A DNA stretch of 12,478 nt from a bacterium (GTDB lineage Bacteria; Zixibacteria; MSB-5A5; GN15; FEB-12). Shown here piece by piece: positions 7,239 through 12,478 of the stretch. Under the pieces are notes generated by a model. That model was given only the letters and a program-made list of their open reading frames with translations, did not search any database and was not told the DNA's origin. Where the stretch lies: contig DAOVOW010000022.1 of the NCBI GenBank assembly GCA_030629485.1, positions 1-12,478 of the forward strand. The letters run 5' to 3'. Every line of letters begins with the position of its first letter. Within the stretch, counting starts at the first letter, position 1. The translations under genes were made by a program, and so were the position numbers.

Positions 7239-7922
7239 CTACTTTTTCTTTCGGATACTGCCCGATCCCGAGACGCTTTTGGAAAAATCCGGCGGGTTGC
7301 CATAGATGGCAATGTCGCCCGATCCTGACAGGCTGCCATCGAAAGACTCTTCGGCATGTATCTTGATCTCGCCGGAACCGGACAGGCTTACATAAGCCTC
7401 CCTGGCAATCAGGTCACGAGTGTCAATATCTCCGGAACCCGAGAGACGTACCTCCAGTTCGTTGGTAGTGCCTTCTGCTACCAGGCTCCCTGAGCCGGAC
7501 AATTTGAATTCAAAAAACTCAGCTTCCAACCGTTGCACCGAAATATCGCCCGAACCACGCAGGTATACCCGCTCCAACTCAGGTACGGTGATCTCGATCT
7601 TGCAGCCGTGACGTGAGCGGTAGTTCTCTCGGTTTCCGATCTTCAGCGTCTTACCGCGAGTTTTTGTCTCAATCAAGTCAATAAGGTTGTCGTCGAATGT
7701 AACTTTGACTGACAGTTCTTTACCAACGGTGACATAAATGTCCGCCGCACCATTGGACTCTATCCTCCTGAAAGGCTTTACCTCTCGTTCTTCCGTAATA
7801 AGATCGCCGGAGCCTTTGATACTGCGGAAGTTGAGGCCAAACCAATCAGCCGATGCGGATGTAGTCGCTAACAAGACCAGCAACGCGGCTGTCGGTACCG
7901 AGTTCTTCAAGATTCTGTGCAT
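7239..7922 (-). CDS. Secreted GIN-domain (DUF2807) cell-surface protein
   Basis: 227-residue protein of the putative auto-transporter adhesin head GIN-domain type (DUF2807), a family common in Bacteroidetes and relatives and of unsettled function. Seen: a signal peptide at residues 1-25 with a probable cut after ASA, then a beta-rich body. The motif [K/R/S]GSG[D/S/E] recurs at 36, 122, 142, 161, 181, 199 and 218. From 122 onward the spacing is 18-20 residues, as expected for one turn of a right-handed beta-helix or solenoid with a Ser/Gly turn per coil. The C-terminus is Lys-rich (RKKK). AGGAG at 7929-7933 lies six bases before the ATG. A terminator follows, so it is likely a single-gene transcript. 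The role at the cell surface (adhesion or envelope) is family-based inference. Confidence 0.85.
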   Translation of the reverse strand: MHRILKNSVPTAALLVLLATTSASADWFGLNFRSIKGSGDLITEEREVKPFRRIESNGAADIYVTVGKELSVKVTFDDNLIDLIETKTRGKTLKIGNRENYRSRHGCKIEITVPELERVYLRGSGDISVQRLEAEFFEFKLSGSGSLVAEGTTNELEVRLSGSGDIDTRDLIAREAYVSLSGSGEIKIHAEESFDGSLSGSGDIAIYGNPPDFSKSVSGSGSIRKKK

Positions 7923-8063
7923 GCTTTTCTCCTGACCTTGGATTCAATCGTTTACTCACACTGGATACGTGGTCAGGCGCGGCGGGTTGCAGGAGATTTG
8001 TCGGGCTGATCGAGGCGACCCTTCAGGAATACCTCGACGGATGATGGTAAGTAGTCGGCCAGT

Positions 8064-8408
8064 TTATCTGAGCAGAACCATCTTGCGAGAGGCTCTCTGA
8101 TCGCCGGCGTCAAGTCGATAGAAGTACACACCGCTGGCCAACGGTTGCTTGTTGTCGTCGCAGCCATCCCAGGTAACAGTGTGTTCGCGGGCGGGAAGGA
8201 AACCATCGACCAGCGTTGCCGCCTTTCGTCCGGTGACATTGTACACCTCGAGCACGGTATGCCCGCCTGTGGCCAGTGTAAAGCGAATGCTGGTTTCGGG
8301 GTTGAAGGGATTGGGGTAATTCTGTTTGAGGTTGAAACCGTTTGGCAGGGATGACGGCTGGTCAGGGTCAACATCCAGCACCAGGCTCCAGCCGGCCAGG
8401 GTAGACAG
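8064..8408 (-). pseudogene. Orphan type IX secretion C-terminal sorting domain (3' fragment of a secreted-protein gene)
   Basis: The frame is open from just after a TAG at 8409-8411 and encodes about 114 residues ending at TAA 8064-8066. If it has its own start it is GTG at 8381, giving 105 residues, but no Shine-Dalgarno stands out there. Seen: LKQNYPNPFNPET, then a beta-sandwich with LEVYNVTGRKAATL, GVYFYRLDAGD and the basic end SRKMVLLR. This is the layout of the Por/T9SS type A sorting domain (FlgD-like Ig fold), normally the last 80-100 residues of a large exported protein. Alone it has no signal peptide and no cargo, so it cannot work as a sorting tail. It continues in the same frame as the Cys-rich segment upstream, apart from the TAG, so both are most likely remains of one gene. 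A short independent gene is less likely. Confidence 0.7.
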
Positions 8409-8657
8409 CTACCACCGAAACGCCTTGCCCTTCTGATAGCAGTTGAAATCGAGGGAATGAGAACAACCAATTACTTCACATTGAGGACAATCATGTGAAC
8501 CACCTGTTGTGCACCAGGTGTAGCACCACCCACAAGAATCGGTTTCATCAAGGTAGTAATTGCCGTCAGCCCGACGTAGATTGGCTGCCGGCCAGGTGGT
8601 GGCCATTGGTTGTGCAATCGTCACGCAGTTGGGGAATCCCGACTGTGCAGTCCTCGA
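8409..8657 (-). pseudogene. Cys-rich fragment upstream of the sorting domain, same frame, ending at TAG
   Basis: This open stretch lies in the same frame as the sorting domain and is split from it only by TAG 8409-8411. It opens after a TGA at 8658-8660. It has a possible GTG start at 8624 (71 residues) or ATG at 8606, neither with a Shine-Dalgarno, and it overlaps the 3' end of the sensor gene by 92 bases. In the 71-residue numbering there are seven cysteines within residues 31-62, including two CxxC pairs: CGWC (31-34) and CPQC (46-49), plus Cys38, Cys54 and Cys62. Such spacing suits disulfides of an exported domain or a metal site. I do not recognise the family. It is read as an internal piece of the secreted protein whose tail follows, with its own 5' part lost. 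Confidence 0.5.
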
Positions 8658-10545
8658 TCATCTCTACCATCGCAATAATGTTGTCGCTCTTATCTCTGAT
8701 CGGCGACGAAACAACCTTGAACGTGTGCAGGCAACCCTCGATCTCTCGCTGGACCAACAAGTCGTGAGTCCCGCCGTCTTCGAGGGTTTGGCGAGCCGGG
8801 CAGTGAGCGCATTCTTCCCCAGGCGCGGAACTGTTGAAAAACTCAAAACAGGTTGGCGCTGCCGACAGATCGACCCCGGGATACCACTCCTTCAACTGTC
8901 GGTTCATGTAGAGCAGCTTCAAGCGAGGGCTGATAACTGCAATTCCGTGAGAGGTGTTATCCGCAAAGTTCGGGAAACTGCAAAGACTCGTATCCGGCTC
9001 GCTGTGGACCTGTCTGGCCTCCGATATGTCACGGGCATAGGCGAAGTTGTACTTGTGACCCTCGAATTCGACCAGATTGAGGGCAATCTCCACCGGAAAG
9101 GTCCTGCCGTCTTTGGTCCGGTGGGTCGACTTGATCGTAAACGATCTGAACTGCTCAAGATCCTTCCAGTGTTTCGACCAGGCCTCCTTAGGGAAATTAG
9201 GGTCGATATCGTGGACGGTCATAGTCAGCAGCTCTTCCTTCGTGTATCCGAGTAATCGGCAGGCCGCTTCGTTCACGTAGAAAAACCGGGCGTCGCGACC
9301 CATCCAGTAGGCGGCGTCGGCTGCTTTGTCGACTGCAAACTGGGTGAGTCTCAGGTCATGTTCGGTTTTCTTGCGTTCGAACACATCCTGTTCAAGTTTA
9401 TCCATGGCTGTCTGAAGCTGAACTGTGACTTTGCGAATACGAGCCAAGTGGCGCAGGGAAATGATCGCTCCCAGGGCCAGCAGCAGCGACACAAGCGCAC
9501 CGGCGACAAACACCGTAACCGCCCTATCGGTAGTCTGGCTGCGCAGGAATGACTCAGATGGCAGGTAGCGCACACCCCAGAGTCGATCGGCCAGATTCAA
9601 GACGGCTGAGTGAGTGATTAGATCACCGTCGCCAATCTCTTCGTCGGATTCGAACTTCGGAGCAACGACCCCATCACTGGCGCCGGTTCGATAAAAGAGC
9701 TGCTTCCGGGCCGGCGCCATCATGTCGTAAACGAAGATATCGAACTGCTCTTTATCCTGAGACGATAGCGTCTGGCTTACAATGTCTTGAACTCGATAGG
9801 TGGCCGCAACGTATCCTTGGAGTTGGTCACGACGTTTCCTCACCGTACCGGGAGAACTGTCCGACTGGTACACCGGCATCAGGACGAACATGACCGCACC
9901 AGTGTCAGGGCCTTGACCCAACGTTATCATTTGAGTTGCTGCAACGGCATCCTGATCACGCGACCAGACCAGAGCTTCCTGAAGTCCGGGGTGAGACGCC
10001 AGGTCGATTCCCAGCAGGTCTGCATTTTCGTCTATCGGCTCGACTATATAGATGGGAAACCTGGTGGCATCGTCGCCGGCTTTTTCGTCATCTTTCGGAC
10101 CCGACCACACTTGTATTTCAAAACCGACGATGCCTTCCCTTCGCGCCGTCCGTTCGTAGGCCGACTCCTGAGCGAGCGTTACTTTGGCGATCCACTGCAG
10201 AGACTGAATCTCACGGTGTTGAGCCAAAAGGGGCTCCACGAAAGAACTGAACTCGTCACGGTAGACGGAATCTGACGACCGATAGAAAGCCTGAAGCGTT
10301 GCCAGGGGCGAAATACTGCTAAGAATTGTCCGCTCCAGCAAACTGTGGTGCTTGAGGGCCACCAACTGGAAATTATCTCTCAAGCGGTTGGTTTCGAGAC
10401 GGTTGACCGTAGAAAAAAGAGCATAACAGATCATACCCCCGACAGCCAGGACGGCCAACGCCGTCAGGTAAGGGTGACGGATCAGTCTTCCCATCATGCC
10501 ACCGGATGGTTCCTCGTAGGAATCACCAATTTCAGTCACAGCCAA
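8566..10545 (-). CDS. CHASE-PAS-PAS membrane sensor lacking an output domain
   Basis: 659-residue sensor. Seen: first membrane helix at about 27-46, a large extracytoplasmic region (about 47-341) resembling a CHASE domain (SLQWIAKV at 115-122, FPIYIVEP at 163-170), a second helix at about 342-364, a coiled coil at about 370-400, PAS1 at about 401-510 (YVNEAACRLLGYTKEEL, KDGRTFPVEI, ARDISEA) and PAS2 at about 525-632 (PRLKLLYMNRQ, Cys566, Cys579, Cys582, ending IIAMVEMIED). CHASE sensors normally continue into a histidine kinase, GGDEF or similar module. Here only 27 residues without domain character follow, so the protein is probably truncated or acts through a partner. The longest reading starts at TTG 10545 with GGGAG nine bases upstream; ATG at 10497 or 10494 are alternatives that keep the first helix. 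The 3' end overlaps the Cys-rich fragment in another frame. Confidence 0.75.
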   Translation of the reverse strand: MAVTEIGDSYEEPSGGMMGRLIRHPYLTALAVLAVGGMICYALFSTVNRLETNRLRDNFQLVALKHHSLLERTILSSISPLATLQAFYRSSDSVYRDEFSSFVEPLLAQHREIQSLQWIAKVTLAQESAYERTARREGIVGFEIQVWSGPKDDEKAGDDATRFPIYIVEPIDENADLLGIDLASHPGLQEALVWSRDQDAVAATQMITLGQGPDTGAVMFVLMPVYQSDSSPGTVRKRRDQLQGYVAATYRVQDIVSQTLSSQDKEQFDIFVYDMMAPARKQLFYRTGASDGVVAPKFESDEEIGDGDLITHSAVLNLADRLWGVRYLPSESFLRSQTTDRAVTVFVAGALVSLLLALGAIISLRHLARIRKVTVQLQTAMDKLEQDVFERKKTEHDLRLTQFAVDKAADAAYWMGRDARFFYVNEAACRLLGYTKEELLTMTVHDIDPNFPKEAWSKHWKDLEQFRSFTIKSTHRTKDGRTFPVEIALNLVEFEGHKYNFAYARDISEARQVHSEPDTSLCSFPNFADNTSHGIAVISPRLKLLYMNRQLKEWYPGVDLSAAPTCFEFFNSSAPGEECAHCPARQTLEDGGTHDLLVQREIEGCLHTFKVVSSPIRDKSDNIIAMVEMIEDCTVGIPQLRDDCTTNGHHLAGSQSTSG

Positions 10546-10715
10546 GCACCTCGTCTCCCGAGCGAATCAGGATTGGGTTATTAGACATTACCGATTTGGA
10601 GACCGAACTATAGTAGTATTGTCGACATTCCCGGCAGTGGACTTCACCCGGATGGCGCCGTTCGGTCGATACTGACCTTGACTCAGAAGACGGTATCTAC
10701 AAACTGCATTGTGCG

Positions 10716-10737
10716 CGGCAGATGTCCACATCTGCCG
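10716..10737. repeat. Perfect 10-bp inverted repeat with 2-base spacer
   Basis: CGGCAGATGT (10716-10725) and ACATCTGCCG (10728-10737) are exact reverse complements around CC. As RNA this gives a 9-bp stem with a four-base loop. It is the first unit of the structured block. Its centre GATGTCCACAT recurs at 3016-3026. Confidence 0.75.
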
Positions 10738-10742
10738 GGATG

Positions 10743-10796
10743 CGCGGGTGCCGTGGTATCACCCACGGCCAAACAAGTTTGACCGTGCCACCCGCG
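10743..10796. repeat. Nested inverted repeat (long hairpin or cruciform)
   Basis: The outer arms CGCGGGTG (10743-10750) and CACCCGCG (10789-10796) are perfect. Inside them, CACGGCCAAAC (10764-10774) and GTTTGACCGTG (10777-10787) form an 11-bp stem with one mismatch and an AA spacer. An alternative stem, GCCGTGG (10750-10756) with CCACGGC (10763-10769), competes with the inner one. Mutually exclusive stems are seen in attenuators and riboswitches, but also arise in mobile palindromic repeats. Confidence 0.7.
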
Positions 10797-10837
10797 GACG
10801 CGGGATACTACTGAACAAACCACACTACTCGGGTTTA

Positions 10838-10867
10838 CGCGCGAAGCGCGAAGAACCGGCTTGCCGG
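10838..10867. repeat. Two small GC hairpins directly after the TPR gene stop
   Basis: CGCGC-GAA-GCGCG (10838-10850) and CCGGC-TT-GCCGG (10856-10867) are perfect 5-bp inverted repeats. The second abuts the TAG stop (10868-10870) of the minus-strand TPR gene. They may protect the 3' end of that mRNA. There is no T-run, so intrinsic termination is unlikely. Confidence 0.55.
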
Positions 10868-12478
10868 CTACAACCCCAACTGTGGATACTCGCGTCGCAA
10901 GGCGGCCAGATAGGCGCTGTCCAGCCCAAGGGGAATCGCGCGGCGGTAGAGCACCGATGCTTCGGGGAACCGGCGATAGTTCAAATGGTACTCGGCCAAC
11001 ATGGTCAGAGCAATCAGCGGGGCGTTTTCATGGGCGACAAGGAGATTGAGGTACTTGAGCCAGTTATCGAGGTTGTTGGTTTGTTTGTACACCTGAACCA
11101 ATCCCACCAAAGGATCAAGTCTGTCAGGGCCGTACTTACGCGCTGCCAAAAGGCATCTCTCCGCCTGGGTGTAATCACCCTTGAGATAGTAGGAGGTTGC
11201 GAGGTTGTTCCATACTCGCCAGTTGTAGGGGTTCATGCCGGAAGCAATACGAAGATAGGCAATGGCACTGTCAGCTTGCCCAAGAGTTCCGTAGCACATC
11301 CCCATGTTGGCAAAAGGGGCCACAAAAGTTGGATGCAGATCAATCGCCTTTCGGTACAAAGCAATCGCCTCAACACACTTGCCCTCTTTCATGAGAGCCA
11401 GGCCCTGACGATTCAGAGTGAACTCCGGGTAGTCGGTGACGTAGCTTTTGTACTCGCGTTCCGAGGCTTCAACGTCACCCCGATTGTCATAGAACTTCTT
11501 GAGCAGGGTGCGCCCATACATATTCCTGGTCTTGTTCAGCGCCGCGTAGTTATTGAACAAGGTCACGGATAAGTCCGGACTTGTCTGGCTTATTGCTCGG
11601 GGAAAAAGCATCAGGAAACCCAGAACTGTCATCATCAGGGCGATGCAGACATAGCGCCTGGATCTCACTTTCGCATCGAGCACAAAGTAGAAGCAGGCCA
11701 GCGCTAATGGCGGCCCAACAAAGGAGAACAGATCCCAGTCGCGCGCCATCCCTAACTTGGGATCGAACACGAACACCGCCCCGCAGCAGGATGCCACGAC
11801 TAACAAGAGATAACGGTACTCACGTAACCTTACCAGTTTTTTCAAGGGGCTGAAGGACAGGAGGACAAGCGCAATCGGCAGCGACGGTACGAGCAGAAGC
11901 AGCAGGTTGCCGAAATCGATCAGGTGCGGCAGTGAAAACAGATGGTATCCCTCAACTGTAAACCGGTCAGGCAGCAGCGGCACGATGGCGAATCGGAAAT
12001 AGTAATAGTTGTAATAATAATGTAGAAAGACGGCTATTATGACGGCGGAGAGTATGGCGGCCAACAACCATCTGGTCTTGGCCGACCATTGCCCGACCCG
12101 ACGGGACCACCGCGTATCGGCCATCAGGAGGTAGACCGCGCTCGGTATCAGGGCCACCCCGAAGATGTGAAACAGCACCGCGAAACCAACCATCGGCAGC
12201 ACGCTCCAGCGTGGCGCCCGACCGTGCGCCACCAGCAGACCGGTCAGACAGTACAGCGATACCATAACGACAAAGACAGAGTAGTTCTCGACATAACCAA
12301 AGAAGTTGTACAGGTAGCCGCACGAGGCCAGCCCCAGGAAGAACAAAACGCGATCACGGTTTTTCGCAAACAAAGCCCTCGCGAACATAACCAGCGAAAC
12401 CAAATAGGCAACCCCGGCGCCGATAGAGATCGATTGGAAACTCTTCAGAGCGGCCGGTTCCCCCTGGCCGAAAAGCTG
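10868..12478 (-). CDS. Polytopic membrane protein with C-terminal TPR repeats (5' end beyond window)
   Basis: The frame is open from the window edge to TAG 10868-10870, so this is the last 536 residues of a longer protein. A TTG at 12403 is inside the frame and need not be a start, because the codons upstream (QLFGQGEPAALKSF...) remain open. Numbered from that TTG, about eight hydrophobic segments lie between 20 and 268, with a Tyr-rich patch HYYYNYYYF (128-136) and a motif KLGMARDWDLFS (216-227). At least five TPR-like units follow at about 333-360, 362-394, 395-428, 431-461 and 463-495. The layout fits GT-C-fold glycosyltransferase-like or related envelope proteins with a TPR tail found in many environmental bacteria. 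The N-terminal part, where a GT-C catalytic loop would be, is missing, so enzymatic activity cannot be judged. Confidence 0.75.
   Translation of the reverse strand, partial: QLFGQGEPAALKSFQSISIGAGVAYLVSLVMFARALFAKNRDRVLFFLGLASCGYLYNFFGYVENYSVFVVMVSLYCLTGLLVAHGRAPRWSVLPMVGFAVLFHIFGVALIPSAVYLLMADTRWSRRVGQWSAKTRWLLAAILSAVIIAVFLHYYYNYYYFRFAIVPLLPDRFTVEGYHLFSLPHLIDFGNLLLLLVPSLPIALVLLSFSPLKKLVRLREYRYLLLVVASCCGAVFVFDPKLGMARDWDLFSFVGPPLALACFYFVLDAKVRSRRYVCIALMMTVLGFLMLFPRAISQTSPDLSVTLFNNYAALNKTRNMYGRTLLKKFYDNRGDVEASEREYKSYVTDYPEFTLNRQGLALMKEGKCVEAIALYRKAIDLHPTFVAPFANMGMCYGTLGQADSAIAYLRIASGMNPYNWRVWNNLATSYYLKGDYTQAERCLLAARKYGPDRLDPLVGLVQVYKQTNNLDNWLKYLNLLVAHENAPLIALTMLAEYHLNYRRFPEASVLYRRAIPLGLDSAYLAALRREYPQLGL

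Larger units (their letters stand above)
10546..10867. other. Palindrome-rich intergenic region
   Basis: 322 bases separate the stop of the TPR membrane protein from the start of the sensor gene, both on the minus strand. The part near the sensor (10546-10640) is fairly AT-rich and should hold its promoter, though I cannot mark a convincing -35/-10. The part from about 10711 to 10867 is a near-continuous series of inverted repeats, listed separately, with GC-rich arms and short loops. None is followed by a clear T-run, so they do not look like simple terminators. The 287-codon forward reading frame that starts here at 10709 runs antisense to the TPR gene and is not credible. Confidence 0.7.

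Noticed and set aside
7973..8470. 165-codon minus-strand frame overlapping the sorting-domain fragment
   Set aside because: The frame that carries NYPNPFNP and the rest of the sorting domain is the real one. This one is Pro/Arg/Ser-rich without motifs.
8500..8519. Hairpin CACCTG...CAGGTG
   Set aside because: It is six base pairs inside the Cys-rich coding fragment, of a size expected by chance.
8409..8624. An independent small Cys-rich peptide gene
   Set aside because: There is no Shine-Dalgarno before the GTG or ATG, no signal peptide, and the frame is continuous with the sorting domain apart from one TAG. A gene remnant explains it better.
8560..9255. 231-codon plus-strand open frame opposite the sensor gene
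   Set aside because: It is antisense to the PAS-domain coding sequence and shows no domain of its own.
10856..10867. Terminator of the TPR gene
   Set aside because: The stem is only 5 bp with a 2-base loop and abuts the stop codon, and no T-run follows on the minus strand.
10709..11572. 287-codon plus-strand open frame opposite the TPR gene
   Set aside because: It starts inside the palindrome block and runs antisense to the TPR repeats. The other strand has clear helices and TPR motifs.
1..12478. CRISPR array, tRNA, rRNA or insertion sequence
   Set aside because: I saw no regularly spaced direct repeats, no cloverleaf-like segments and no transposase motifs on either strand.

Overview
The window carries eight main protein genes plus a broken gene. 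It reads as a bacterial chromosome of moderately high GC. No tRNA, rRNA, CRISPR array or insertion sequence is visible. The best hint to the host is a C-terminal sorting domain of the type IX secretion kind (8064-8408, with the NYPNPFNP motif). Together with the GIN-domain cell-envelope protein, the SSS symporter and the TPR membrane protein, this suggests an uncultured member of the Fibrobacteres-Chlorobi-Bacteroidetes (FCB) group or a related candidate phylum such as Zixibacteria. That placement is inference, not proof.

Plus strand, 1-2974: a nucleotide-sugar operon. The last codons of an unknown upstream gene overlap by ATGA with a Gfo/Idh/MocA dehydrogenase. A left-handed beta-helix acyltransferase and a DegT/DnrJ/EryC1 aminotransferase follow. 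Oxidation at C3, transamination and N-acylation together give a 3-acylamino (probably 2,3-diacetamido) UDP-sugar, as in the WbpB-WbpE-WbpD or WlbA-WlbC-WlbB pathways for O-antigen and other surface glycans.

Minus strand, 3099-7079: a two-gene operon. A PutP-like sodium:solute symporter is transcribed first, and a membrane-anchored penicillin-acylase-family Ntn hydrolase follows 18 bases later. The hydrolase ends convergently with the sugar operon. Minus strand, 7239-7922: a secreted GIN-domain protein built on a Ser-Gly-Ser-Gly-Asp repeat, followed by a probable rho-independent terminator.

Minus strand, 8064-10545: a CHASE-PAS-PAS membrane sensor ends abruptly after its second PAS domain, with no kinase or cyclase output domain. 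At about 8650 the reading passes into the 3' part of an unrelated gene in another frame. That part is a cysteine-rich segment, an in-frame TAG, and the sorting domain. This looks like a deletion or rearrangement scar, or an assembly misjoin. Minus strand, 10868 to the window end: a polytopic membrane protein with C-terminal TPRs, cut by the window edge at its 5' end.

The 322-base gap 10546-10867 is packed with inverted repeats and is the most structured non-coding DNA here. A short motif from it recurs in the gap at 3001-3035, which hints at a dispersed intergenic repeat family.
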